Shown here piece by piece: positions 51,150-62,094 of a DNA stretch of 64,000 bases; within the stretch, counting starts at the first letter, position 1; each line of letters opens with the position of its first letter. The translations under genes were made by a program, and so were the position numbers. The DNA comes from Seminavis robusta (lineage: Eukaryota > Bacillariophyta > Bacillariophyceae > Naviculales > Naviculaceae): assembly GCA_903772945.1 (NCBI GenBank), contig CAICTM010000127.1, positions 46,456-110,455 on the forward strand. The letters run 5' to 3'. The notes under the pieces were generated by a model. It saw nothing but the letters and a program-made list of their open reading frames with translations. It did not search any database and was not told the origin of the DNA.

Positions 51150-51623
51150 ATGGCGAACCGAGCGAACGACCCTCAGTTTGACTTCAAGGCGCCCGAAGAG
51201 AATCGCCAAAAGTACGAACCCAAGAAATGGGAGAAGAAAGCCTTCCAGGGTGTGTCTCCCATGGACTTTTACGTTCGTCAAAACAACGAAAAGAAAAAGG
51301 TCAAGGAACGGGAAGCGGCAGAAAAGGCCGCCAGGTACAAGTACCAGGCCAAGGGTCTGTCGGACGAAGAAGCCTTTGCCAAAAAGGTCAATACGCAGCA
51401 TGACAAGGAAAAACAAGCCGCACGCGAGGAAATCGAACGCGCCAAGCATGTCACCGTCACGGCCACGGCTGAAACCGAAATTCGTAAGGATCAATTCGAT
51501 CGTGATCAGGGTTGGAAACAAAAGCAGAGAGAACAAAAGGCCGAGAATAACAACTTTGATATGGCCAGGAGTCTCTTTGGAGGAGCTGGAGAAGAAGAAG
51601 AGGAGGAAGAAGTAGAGGAGTAA
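51150..51623 (+). CDS. Small highly charged helical protein, function unknown
   Basis: 157 residues from an ATG in strong context (caccaccATGG). The protein is nearly all Lys, Glu, Ala, Gln and Arg, with long predicted helix (VKEREAAEKAARYKYQAKGL, NTQHDKEKQAAREEIERAKH) and an acidic tail of Glu/Gly (AGEEEEEEEVEE). A conserved-looking start, FKAPEENRQKYEPKKWEKKA then FQGVSPMDFYVRQ, is less biased. I do not recognise a family. There is no signal peptide or membrane segment, and composition suggests a cytosolic or nuclear RNA- or protein-binding helper. The antisense frame across it (51120-51668) is a mirror of the biased codons, not a gene. Confidence 0.8.
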   Translation: MANRANDPQFDFKAPEENRQKYEPKKWEKKAFQGVSPMDFYVRQNNEKKKVKEREAAEKAARYKYQAKGLSDEEAFAKKVNTQHDKEKQAAREEIERAKHVTVTATAETEIRKDQFDRDQGWKQKQREQKAENNNFDMARSLFGGAGEEEEEEEVEE

Positions 51624-53243
51624 ATCCGCGCTTGCCTTGCTTGCGTTGTTTGCTTGCAGGCTGATCAAGTGTTTGTTTTGGTTTGCAACGTATGTTTTTT
51701 AAAAGTGGTGCTTGGGAGACTTGGTCAGATGGATGGATGGATGGAATGAATAGACGATTGGGAGATTCTGTTTTGGTGGATGCTCCACCAACATTCAAGA
51801 GTTTCATACGGGAGGTGAGATAGATCATGAGATCAGTATTGTGGAATACTTTCACTCTGTTGTTTTGCATGCATGCTGGATAGTTTAGTTTAGTTGCCTT
51901 GAAGAACGTGAGGCTGCACTGGTGTAACTATATAAAAAGATAATTCAATACGATTGTCGTGGGTGGTAAAATAAATGGCTGTATTCAAAAGCAAGACGTG
52001 TGACTTATACTTGTAGCTAGTTTAGGAGGATACCCGAATGTAAACCTCAACCAAGCGAAAATGCAGGCAGTCAAGGCGCCCACAATGCCATTTCCTTTGC
52101 TTCCATAGGCTCGTTGGCCTTCCAACGGTATTGGACGATGAACTGGCTGAGCAGGCAGACTACTGTACAGTCTCTCCTGACGTGAGGTTGGTTCCTTGCT
52201 GCTACAGTCTCTGTTGAATTCACACGTGTTAATTAACTTAAAAGGTTAGTTGTAGTCATTCCTTGAGTTATACGATACTAGTACGATAGCAACAAAGTAG
52301 TGACTGAACCAACCAACTAAGTAGATTAACTGAGACAGCTCACAAGCAAACTGTCAAATCGGGTTGTTTGGTTGTTTGGCTTGACTCATCTCCCCCCATG
52401 GCTTGCTGGGTCATCAGGGCTTGGGCTACGGTACTATGGTAGTTTGTGAAATGTGGGATTGTGTCCGCAGGCTCCGTGAATTTCGTTGCAGGAGGAGTTG
52501 ATTTCTTTGCATCCTTGCATTCAAGCTGGCAGGACATGTACTTTGTTTCTGACAAAATTTCAGCAGAGGCTGTGGTGCTTATTGCATTATACTGTTGCAG
52601 GATAGATGGGCATGGCTAGCCTAGCTAGAGTACCGTATGGGCTGATTCTATTGCAAGGTTGGGATTATGAAGGAGCTTTCTGGGCATGAGAAATACAAGG
52701 ATACAAGTACGCGTGGACTAGACTACCGATCTTGCCGATCGATGTACCGTACCGGTAGCCAACGCTCACTCCCAACAAAGCCAACAAGCCAACCAGCTTT
52801 GATCGTGGTTGGATCTGGAAAAAATGCAAGTCTCGGAGTGATGGACAGGTAAACAATACCCCATCTAAATGCTTTTGTTTTACATTCCACGGTGTCCTGG
52901 GACCCATTGTTTTCAATCGAATTAATATTTATGGTGATACCACCGCAAAAGGAAGATCCATTTGGGGTATTCTACGTTGACGTCTTTGTTCCACCACTGC
53001 TGGACTTCTTGAAAAGCAATGGTAAAATTTGCACTCCGGCCCACATTTAATAAAGCGACATTACATTTAACACAGCGACATTAATTGTTGTTGTCTCATG
53101 CTGGACTGTTCTTATTGACATTCTTATTGCTGTCGACACCTAAACCTTGGGTACATCCATCCTCACAATCTCGAGAAATCCGAGCTAAAGGTGCTACCAT
53201 CGCTCCGATTGCTACTACTGTAGACGCTTTTTCCTTGAGAGAG
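51624..53243. other. Long intergenic region, no gene recognised
   Basis: About 1.6 kb. Open frames are short and unconvincing on both strands. GTAC/CTAG palindromes recur (52268-52285, 52612-52630, 52744-52760). Two ggatggatgg repeats lie near 51728. A duplicated acatttaa/gcgacattaa motif (53035-53080) precedes the HMG-box gene. Confidence 0.45.
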
Positions 53244-54815
53244 ATGGACGGTCGAGGTAGTGACCCACCGGATGACGCCTCCCAGGCGCCGATGGCTGGC
53301 GGCATGCCCAGCATGGCAGCACTTGGCTATGGAGCACCTGCTCCAAGTCATGAGGCACTCATGCACATGATGGGAGCACAGCAGCAGCAGCAGCATCAGC
53401 AACAGTTGGACCATAGCGGTGGTGGTGGCAGTGATGCATTCGCACAAGCACACATGGCGGCGGGCATGGCTGGCATGGGAGGAGGATTCCCTGGAATGCA
53501 GGGCATGCACCCATTCGGAGGTTTTCCTGGAATGCAAGCAGCAGCCGGTTTTGGGATGGATCCGTCCATGATGAATCCCATGTTTCTACAGGCGCAAGCA
53601 GCAGCACAAGCCGATCCCATGTCGCAGGCAAACGCCGCTCTCGGACAAGCTCAGAACAACACCATGAACTCCTCCGCTGCCTTGGCAGGCGCCATGAATG
53701 CTCAAGGCATGATGAATCCCATGAATGCTGCCATGGGCATGAACGCCATGATGGCGGGAGGTGCCGATCCCAACATGCTCATTCGTCAAATGATACAGCA
53801 ACAACAAGCAGCTGCTGGTGGAAACTTTTTTGGAGCACCCGCATCAGCTCAACAGCAAAATATGTTTGGCCTAGGTGCTGGACTCTCGGGTGCTGCAGGC
53901 ATATCGGCGGCGTCCTACTTGTCCATGGCTCAGCAAGCTGGAGTTGGAACTGGAGCAAACCCTGCAGAACTGCAACAATCCATGATGGGCGGCATGATGG
54001 GAGGAGCCTCTGCTGCAGCGGGTGGAGGAGCTGCAGTGAATCCATTTGAAACGGCAAACCGAAAGACCAAAAACAAAAAGGCAAAGAACAAACCAAAGCG
54101 GCCCCTTTCAGCTTATGTAAGTCCTACATATATCTATCTACATGGACGGGTTGGAAATCCTTTATTTTCATGCTGACATTGTCCTTTCCCTCCGCCACGG
54201 TTCAAACCCACAAACTAACTACTGGTACCGTAGAACCTCTTCTTCAAAGACGAACGCGCACGAATATTATCGGGCATCCCGGACGATGGCAAGAAAAGCA
54301 AAAAGGCCAAGACAAAGAAAGAAGATGGCGGCGATGAGAATAGTAAGGAAGGCAATGATGAAGAAGGTGCAAAAGTAAAGGAAGAAAAAGACGCCGACGG
54401 CGACCAAGATGGCGATGACGGCAAAAATGGAGCTGGCAAGAAACGAAAGCGAGTGCCCCATGGCAAGATTGGTTTTGAATCCTTGGCCAAGAGTAAGTTT
54501 ACATACATACAACCCACAGTTCCCTGTATTCTGTTAGAATCTGGTCCTCTCAGCGTTGTTTTGATTCTCCTGTCTCTCGTACTGGTACCCACTAAAGTGA
54601 TTGGTCGTAGATGGAAAGAGCTGCCTCCGGAGGAATTGGAAGACTACAAGAAACGCGCTGAGGAGGACATGAAGCGCTATCGCAAGGAAATGGAAGTGTA
54701 CCTGCAAAAGCAACGAGAAGGATTGGAGCAAAGCCGTGAACAATTAGAGAACATGGTAGACGAGGAAACGAAGAAGCGGTACTTTGGAGGAGAAGGCGGT
54801 GGAGGAGGAGACTAA
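53244..54815 (+). CDS. HMG-box protein with split box (three exons)
   Basis: Exons are 53244-54116, 54234-54492 and 54598-54815, giving 449 residues; the last acceptor is AAG. The start is the ATG at 53244 (MDGRGSDPPDDAS); upstream in-frame sequence opens only with TTG. The first 270 residues are Met/Gly/Ala/Gln-rich low complexity (GMAGMGGGFPGMQGMHPFGG). The HMG box begins NKPKRPLSAYNLFFKDERAR and resumes, after about 60 Lys/Glu/Asp-rich residues, with VPHGKIGFESLAKMIGRRWK, then ELPPEELEDYKKRAEEDMKR. So helix 1 is separated from helices 2 and 3 by a charged insert. HMG boxes bend DNA; this is probably a nuclear chromatin or transcription protein. Exon 1 ends exactly within the helix 1 motif (SAY|NLFF), which confirms the splice. 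Confidence 0.88.
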
Positions 54816-55214
54816 CCTTTTGCAGATTTGAAACCACAACGGTAACGTTTACCACTGAATAGAATGTCAGCCATCGACTACCGACAGCTAGCCAAAAAGA
54901 GAAACAAGCTAGTACTTTGGAAGTACTAGTGTGTCGAACACACATGCAGAGCATCATACAGCGCAAGTGCATCAAATCAGGCGACTACTACTAGCCAGTA
55001 GTAAGTAATAGAATCACTTGATACAGTTGACATTCTTCTAGTTAGTTGTTACACATACATACTATTGTGGTGTCCAAGAGAACAGAAAGCCCGGTCTGTG
55101 CATAAGCCCGGAGCAATACCTAAGATACAGTGGGAGAAACAAGGACATAGTGTCTCGAGATGATTGTGGTGGTGATAATATTCTATCGGGAGGAGGAAGG
55201 GAGGAAGGATTGTT
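54816..55214. other. Convergent intergenic spacer
   Basis: About 400 bp between the HMG-box and voltage-sensor-like genes. I searched it on the minus strand for further exons of the latter and saw none. Confidence 0.5.
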
Positions 55215-56732
55215 CTAAAAGGGAGCACCGTCTTCGTCTTCATTGTACTCACGTCGCAGTTTCCGGAGACTGACGGGAGGCTCCGGTTGCACCGCTTCAT
55301 CGGAAAGTCCGGGTGCGATAAAGTTGCGCCACACCTTTCGAAACCAGTGAATTTGTCGCAACATGCGCAATGCCAGGACGCCCTTCATATTGCGAACAAA
55401 GAGCAGGTACTTGGGAATGTATTTGATGAGTAATTGGAGCAGTCGAGCCGCACCGACACCGGCATGTTTGGTGTGCTTGGACGCCTTGCTAAACATTTTG
55501 AAATGTCGTCCTCGCAAGATGCGTGTGACTCGAACCACCGCCTTGGATCGGAAAAAGTTCTTTTGGAAAAAGTTTCGTTTGTTTTGTCGATCAATAATGG
55601 GTTTCAAGTAGACGACTTCTCCGGGAAAGAGACTCAAGACATCAATGACAAACCATGTGGTGAGATAGCGTGCGCAGACACTGCGGCTGTCTCGAATAAT
55701 GTATGTGTCACTGCGGTATTCCGTGAAAAAGTTGAGTAGAATGTCCATCATGAACCATGCTTCACAGAATGTCATGAACCAGGAGTCTCCAAATTGTCGT
55801 CTGACAATGGCATTGTGTGTTGCCAAGGCGTTGGCAAAGGACAGACAAAACGTGAGAACATCCCATAGAATTTTGTAGGGATGTTCCGCTGGAATCAGCC
55901 ACTGGTTCTTGGCTTCTTCTTGCTCTGTCTTGGCGGATTGCTGTGTTTGTTTTTGTGCGCGGGATGTTGAAAAGTCTGTGCTGTGAGTGGCATTGATGTC
56001 TGCTTGATCCTTGATGTTGTTGCTGTTGTCATCATCATGCTCAAGTAACACGGCATCACTGAGGCTGCGCTTGGGTTGGTGACTTTTGTTGCGCGGTGTG
56101 AGCGGTCGTAGAATGGATTCGGAAGAATCAATGAGGGATGCCCGAAGGCTCTTTGTGAACGGAGGAGGAACACTAATGCGTTGACGTGACAGGGGACGCA
56201 GTGGAGACACCAGAAACATGGAGTTGGCCAATGATGATCGAGAGGAGAAATCATCTCGAGACATGGTATCGTAGGAATCATAGGATGGACTGTAGGTGAC
56301 AGTGATGGGTCCTTTTCCTTCCTCTTCCGGAAACAGGTTGGTTCGTCGCAGCTTGAGGACAGCAATAGGTGATGATCTTGGCGAGACCCGTCGCGTGTCC
56401 TGGGAAGGTCGCGGCGGCAAGGAATCTTCATCCTGACGGTTCTCATCATAATATTCTTCCTCCTCTGGACCACCACCATACTGCTGTATCGCGGATCGCT
56501 TCCGACCACTACTACTACCACTGCTGTTGCGTCGAGACACTAGAGGATACTGCAAAGGAGTCACCACGGCAGGAAAGTTCATCATCGCCTTGCCGGATGG
56601 TGTGGTTGGTGTCTGAGGGATACTGAGAGGAGATTCCATAATCAAATCAGGTGAGATTGTGTTGCTGCTGCTACAAAGCGATAGTCTACGACGCTTCTTG
56701 GAATGTGGCGGTGATTCAGCCGCTGAAATCAT
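55215..56732 (-). CDS. Voltage-sensor-like membrane protein without visible pore
   Basis: 505 residues from the ATG at 56730-56732. The first 280 are disordered and Ser/Pro-rich. The rest resembles the S1-S4 region of EAG/HCN/CNG-type channels: AEHPYKILWDVLTFCLSFAN (S1), DSWFMTFCEAWFMMDILLNF followed by FTEYR (S2), RYLTTWFVIDVLSLFPGEVV (S3) and FRSKAVVRVTRILRGRHFK (S4, basic residues every third position). After GAARLLQLLIKYIPKYLLFV the protein ends within 70 residues. No selectivity filter (GYG/GFG), no S6 and no cyclic-nucleotide domain is seen. It may be a voltage sensor, a subunit or a truncated gene. A good donor (CGAC|gtgagt, 55252) lies near the end, but no further channel exon is visible downstream. 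Confidence 0.72.
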   Translation of the reverse strand: MISAAESPPHSKKRRRLSLCSSSNTISPDLIMESPLSIPQTPTTPSGKAMMNFPAVVTPLQYPLVSRRNSSGSSSGRKRSAIQQYGGGPEEEEYYDENRQDEDSLPPRPSQDTRRVSPRSSPIAVLKLRRTNLFPEEEGKGPITVTYSPSYDSYDTMSRDDFSSRSSLANSMFLVSPLRPLSRQRISVPPPFTKSLRASLIDSSESILRPLTPRNKSHQPKRSLSDAVLLEHDDDNSNNIKDQADINATHSTDFSTSRAQKQTQQSAKTEQEEAKNQWLIPAEHPYKILWDVLTFCLSFANALATHNAIVRRQFGDSWFMTFCEAWFMMDILLNFFTEYRSDTYIIRDSRSVCARYLTTWFVIDVLSLFPGEVVYLKPIIDRQNKRNFFQKNFFRSKAVVRVTRILRGRHFKMFSKASKHTKHAGVGAARLLQLLIKYIPKYLLFVRNMKGVLALRMLRQIHWFRKVWRNFIAPGLSDEAVQPEPPVSLRKLRREYNEDEDGAPF

Positions 56733-58459
56733 AATGAGTCAATCACAACGACAACAGTTTGGAAAGCCATGGAAAAGGAATCTGGCTGATGGCTGTGTGA
56801 TGGACCCGTGTGGTCGTGTCGAATCATCCATCAACCCCGCAAAAAAAAGCAAAGAAAGCAGAAACGATTGAACCTTCTTTGTGTTCTCTTGTGACGCGGA
56901 TTGGCCGAGTCACATAAATTTGTCTCTGCGGGACAAAATTTAATAATATCGATCAACGGCTTCTTCAGTCACGCGTCTGGTGATGGCACCCTCTGTCTTG
57001 CACGAAACCAACAATGATGCGAGCAATCAGCGATGACAAACAAACCACAACAAAAATAGAGACTTACCTCGTTGTTGTTGTATCCGAAATTATTTGTTGT
57101 TCTTGGTGTGAGTTGTGGTTTTCCACATCGGTGCGGATGTCGTCTGGAATGGTTCCCACCATGGTTTGCTTGGTTTGGTGTTGTTGTTTGTGTTGCTCGG
57201 TGACTCGATGGCATTCTGCCTGGTTGATTCAGTGACATTCTCAGTCGCGTGATGGCACCCGCATTGCGAACGCTTTTTTGCGCTTCGCCCGGGCGTCACT
57301 TTTAGAAGCAACCCGAAGTCAATCGAAGACATTGGGTTCGCCAAAATTTAAAGCCGGTTGGGTTAGAAAGACCTTTGTTGGGAAGATGAGGGGTATCTCC
57401 TCTTCGCTGAATGGTTGTCTGCTAGCTCAGTGGTATGATGAATGTGGGCTTTTCCCTCCTCGTTGACAAAGATAGGTCTTCATCATTCGAATTGAAGGAC
57501 CTTTCTACCCCCCCCCCCCGACTTGGACCAATGAGGAGCTGAAACAGCCCTACCACTCTACCACCACAACGCTGTATTGCGTATCCACTTTTGCAGCATC
57601 CGCCCATCAGGCCTTCGGTGTACACTTCACTAGTCACCACTAGTACACTGTAGCTAGATTTGACATGACATGTAGGCCAGCCAAATGGTGGCTGCGCGGA
57701 AGTCGCTGGTGCAGTCGAAACTAGAGCATGGCGAATAGCCATATGAATACATGCATGACACTACTTCGACTTGACTGAGCTCGTATTCCATTGGTAGCTA
57801 GCCAACGCACATTGCACAGTTGAAGTTCTTCTTGATGCAAATTTGCAACATTCGAATTTTCATTGCCAGCAGCTAATCCTTGCCGGTAGACTAGAAAAAC
57901 TCTTTGAGTATCTGGGCCTGACCATGTCGGTGTTGGCGGCAGAGGCAGGATTGAATTCGTTCCAGGTTCATCTTTGGCGTGGGCTCCACCAGCATCCTCT
58001 ACTAGCTAGCTAGGTCGCGACGGCTTCATTAGCTCTTCATTCCACTGCCATTTCCAGCATTCCAGCAACACTTGAACTCACAGCTTCTTCTTCGATTTCT
58101 TTCTCATGGTCCTTTCTTTCCAATCCAGAAGGGCTTCCAAGGCGAGAGAGGGCCAATGACAAAGGAGCAAAGAAGTGGAGACAGCTGCAGAGACACGAGT
58201 AACGTTAACCCTACCGGTAATAGAGATAGAGTTGAAATCTTTGCCAAATGCGAAGGGTTCCCCATCGCGAAGGAACAAAAGTGGAGGAGCTCGAGCCAAT
58301 TTTCATCCACAGCAGCCATTGAACATTGCAAATGCAGGACTTGCAACCCTCTGCTTTTGTTCCATACCGCATCCTCTCATAATCCGCAAGAAAGTACCTG
58401 CTATACATCGCAAGCAGACATAGACACAAGACCAGAGAAAAAGACGACGGAGCAAGAAG
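56733..58459. other. Long intergenic region, no gene recognised
   Basis: About 1.7 kb of divergent spacer. A run of twelve C lies at 57508-57519. A sequence at 57419-57430 (tagctcagtggt) resembles a tRNA A-box but no tRNA folds there. CTAG runs occur near 58000-58012. Open frames are short and unlike proteins. Confidence 0.5.
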
Positions 58460-61400
58460 ATGACGACCGTGCCAACTCCGTTGGAACGAATCCTGTTCCA
58501 TGTAGCCCGCTATGTGGCGGAAAACGCTACTTCTGTCCATGACGACGACCATGGCTCAGGGATGGATGACGATCATACCATCGACGTGCATGCTGCTGAC
58601 AGTCATGGTGATGACCATGGTGGTGGACACTCTGAATTTGGTACGACGAGTGAAAGGAATACTTGCTTTTACTGGAGATGCAGTCCAATCCACAGTAATT
58701 TTTTGTTTTTGATCCGCCAACACTCACGCCGCACTCTTTGCTTCCCTCTGTTTCTATGTGACAAACCAAAAATAACCAAAAACAGGCGTCCACATTACCT
58801 ACAATGATTTGTACAACTCGATCGTTTTTCTCACGGCAATCTACGTGGCTGGAGTCATCAGTGCGCAAGTCTTGAAAATGCCCAACTTGGTCGGAGAGGT
58901 TTTTGCTGGCATCATTCTGGGCCCTCCTCTCTTGGACTTTGTCCCCAATCCAGAAGCGTGGGTGTTGTTGGGAGAAATTGGGTAAGAACCACTCATGGAT
59001 TGATTGAATTTAGAAAGGGCTTGGACGGACAACACAACACCTTTTTCTGACTTGCTTTTGAACGCAACCAACAGTCTGATCATTTTGGTTTTGGAAGCGG
59101 GTATTGACATTGATGTATCCACGTTGAAGCTGATTGGTACTCGTGGTTTCTTGATTGCCGTCATTGGGTCGATTCTGCCAATTGCACTGGGTATGTTCAT
59201 TGCATGGGCCATCGATGCAGGAGATACCAAAGCCATCATCGCCGCCGGTGCCGTATTTGGACCCACTTCCTTGGGAATTGCCTTGAATATTTTACGTGGA
59301 GGTGGTATTCTGAATACTCCTGTTGGACAATTGATCATTTCGGCGGCTGTCATTGATGACATGATTGCCTTGATTGTTCTGTCACAGCTAGAATCATTGG
59401 TGGGAGAAATCACCGTCGCTGGAATTCTCATCCCGGTCGTCTCCGCAACGTTGTATCTCGTGGTAGGTGGATACATTGCCATTTGGGTCGCTCCGCCGCT
59501 TTTGGAGAAATACATCACGGGGAAAGCAGGACCGGAAAACAAGGACAAAATGGAAATGGCAATCATGTTTGGCTTGGTGCTGGCTTTGATGCCGGCGACC
59601 TACTACAGCAAGGCGTCCTATCTGATGGGAGCCTTTGTCGCCGGTCTCACTTTCTGTACCAGTCATGAGCTTCACACGCTCTTTGTACGACAATTCAAAC
59701 GACTCTTGCAATGGTTGATGCGAGTCTTCTTTGCGGCTAGGTGCGTTCCTACCGTATGCGTTTGGTTGTTGATGGTGAAATCACTCCTGCAATTCTCTCT
59801 CTAACACACTCTCTTTCTCTTCTATTCACTACTACCGCCCTTGAATATTATTCCAGTATTGGATTCCAAGTGCCCATTAAAGATTTCGGCAATGTGACCG
59901 TCATTTGGCAAGGTTTGGTCTTTACCCTGGCGCTGCTCGGAAAGTTGGCTGTGGGATTTCTGGTCCCCAACTTTACGCAATCCAAAAGCTTTACCAATCA
60001 GCATTTGCGAGACTGTCTCATCACCGGTTTCAGTATGGCAGCAGAAGGAGAATTCGCCTTTGTCATTGCTGTTTATTCTGTCGACAATGAATTGATTTCC
60101 AAGGACTTGTACGCCAGTGTGGTTCTGGCTGTCTTGATCAGTACCGTCATCCCTCCCTTTGCTCTCCGATTCACAATCAGTTACTACAACAAAAAGGCAG
60201 AAGAGGCAGTGCAGCAAGCCGTCAAGGAGGAAATGAATCGAAATCACGATTTGGAAAGTACTGTAGACGAACCCGATCGGGCGCATAAATTGGAGGAAGG
60301 AATTCGAAACAAGTCGGCCGTATTCTTGTGTATCCAGACTCAGTCTTCAGCTTCTTGGGTAAGTGAGGGAGAAGACTTGTTCGAACGTGTCCATTCGTTT
60401 CTTCTATCCGGGCCCAGGCCTCACACAACTTTTTTTCAACACTGGGTTTGACCTCAACACTGATGCAATCAACAGGGCCTCATGCACCGCCTCATGGCAA
60501 CAATGGCTAGGCTGGGAATGGAAGTCATTGACCATCGCGCTTGGTCTCCTCGAGGTGTGAATACGACTCTTGTGAACGAGATCTACGTCAAGGACACCCT
60601 TGAAGTCTCGAAAGGAGCCAGCAAGGAGGAACTTGAAAAGCGAATTGCTGAAATCACCCAGGAACTGATGGATACTATCAATCAACCGGAAGTTGCTAAG
60701 GTCAAGGTCCAGCGCTGGTACCCTGGAGTTGTCGAGGAGTACACGGAAGAAGTGGATGAAAACCAAAGGGTACAGAGGCGACAATCATTGAATGTGGAAC
60801 AGCGCGTTTTGGAGGCAGCCACCGCAGAATTGGAGCGCAAACAGGCTGCGCAAACCACTGCCACGCACGAGGTAAGCACGGATCTCGACGCTCTAGCGTT
60901 CGTGCGCGATTTTACATGGATCCTAACAATTGATTCATTCGCCGTCAGAAATCTGTGGCAGAGATCTTGCGGGAGATGGGGAAGGATGTTGGTCCCGACA
61001 CTTCTCCTTCTGCTGCTGCCCCTGCCGCAGCCGCAGACGGCACTGCGGATCCTCCGAAAAAAGCTCGAAGGCAAGTGATGCCCATTGGGGTACTGCGTTG
61101 GTTGTTGCACCAGAGAATTACTAACTGTCCATTCTTTACTAATGATTTTTCTTGTGCAGGCGACGACAGAAGATGCGTTCGACTCCTGGTAAGGTTTTGC
61201 AGTCATAAGACTTCGTCATCTCTCGGCTGGTTGGTTCATTTTCTTATCTTTTCTTCCTGTGCTGCTTGCTAGTGATCGGTGGCGGCTTGTTTGGAGAGGG
61301 AGCAGACAAGGATGATGAGGCTGGTGGCGCTGATCAACGAGGTAAATTCACCAAAGCGAGTGCGCTCCCTTCAGCGAAAACCCTGTTGGAGTCTTTCAAG

Positions 61401-61715
61401 GGCACTGGCCATGCTGCCGAAATCACTATCGATGGCGAGGTGTACAAGATCCGTGTCAACGAAGCTACCCTCAAAAGCCTCCGACAAGGATACAGCGGAG
61501 AGATGCTGGACAGTCGTGGTATTTCGGTCAGTGGAGGTTTGACGATTCAGCAGGACGAAGCCACGGTTGTGAATCGACTGCAGGGATTTGTGCGAAACGC
61601 TCAACTTGGTCAGATCAAAGAAGAGGTTGCCGACGCTTCAGAAACTTCAGGAGATGACCACAAGGACAAGACAGCAGCTTCCGAGAAAGAGGGGGCAGTC
61701 TCAGCTTCAGATTGA
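58460..61715 (+). CDS. CPA2-type cation/proton antiporter with C-terminal ACT-like domain (eight exons)
   Basis: Exons are 58460-58640, 58786-58981, 59075-59740, 59857-60358, 60476-60871, 60949-61070, 61160-61188 and 61273-61715, giving 844 residues. The sixth intron uses a GC donor (AG|gcaagt). A His/Asp-rich N-terminus (HDDDHGSGMDDDH) precedes the transporter: LYNSIVFLTAIYVAGVISAQ, MPNLVGEVFAGIILGPPLLD, LIILVLEAGIDIDVSTLKLI, GAVFGPTSLGIALNIL and SAAVIDDMIALIVLSQLES, with the paired Asp (DD) of ion binding, then AAEGEFAFVIAVYSVDNELI. These are hallmarks of the KefB/KEA-type monovalent cation:proton antiporters. After the membrane part, residues about 500-560 (SAVFLCIQTQSSASWGLMHR, LMATMARLGMEVIDHRAWSP) look like an ACT-type regulatory fold. 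A further C-terminal domain (GHAAEITIDGEVYKIRVNEA) is unknown. Location is not clear. Confidence 0.9.
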
Positions 61716-62094
61716 GCTGGACAGTGAACAATCATCTTTTCCCCTGCCTTTTTACCTGAATTCATAGTGGCCCCGTGCACCGTTCCGTACTTCCATAAAC
61801 GATGTCTTGCAAGGGCAGTATCTTACCTCCGCCACGATAAACTAGATAACTCCATTTTTGGTGTTTTACACTCCCAAACGATACCTATTACCGGTACCGG
61901 AAGGAGTCAGTGCTGCCGAAAGTTTGGTATGATCAATCCTCCTTGTTCCTATAAGACGCGCGAAGGGCTATTACCACTCATGGCATACAATACTTCTCTA
62001 GTACATGTAGGTATAGCTATACCGGTAGTGTTTCTTAGCACTAACCAGCCATAGCTTAGTCAGTTATTTGGTCTAGTAGTAATAGTTAGTCTAT
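61716..62094. other. Convergent intergenic spacer
   Basis: About 380 bp between antiporter and L22 genes. Contains accggtaccgg near 61892. No gene seen. Confidence 0.5.

Noticed and set aside
51120-51668. Antisense open frame opposite the charged protein
   Set aside because: It is a hydrophobic mirror of Lys/Glu codons; the plus-strand ATG context is strong.
57410-57490. tRNA-like sequence (tagctcagtggt resembling an A-box, cattcgaatt resembling a B-box)
   Set aside because: The D-stem has no complementary GAGC, no acceptor stem pairs and the spacing does not give a cloverleaf.
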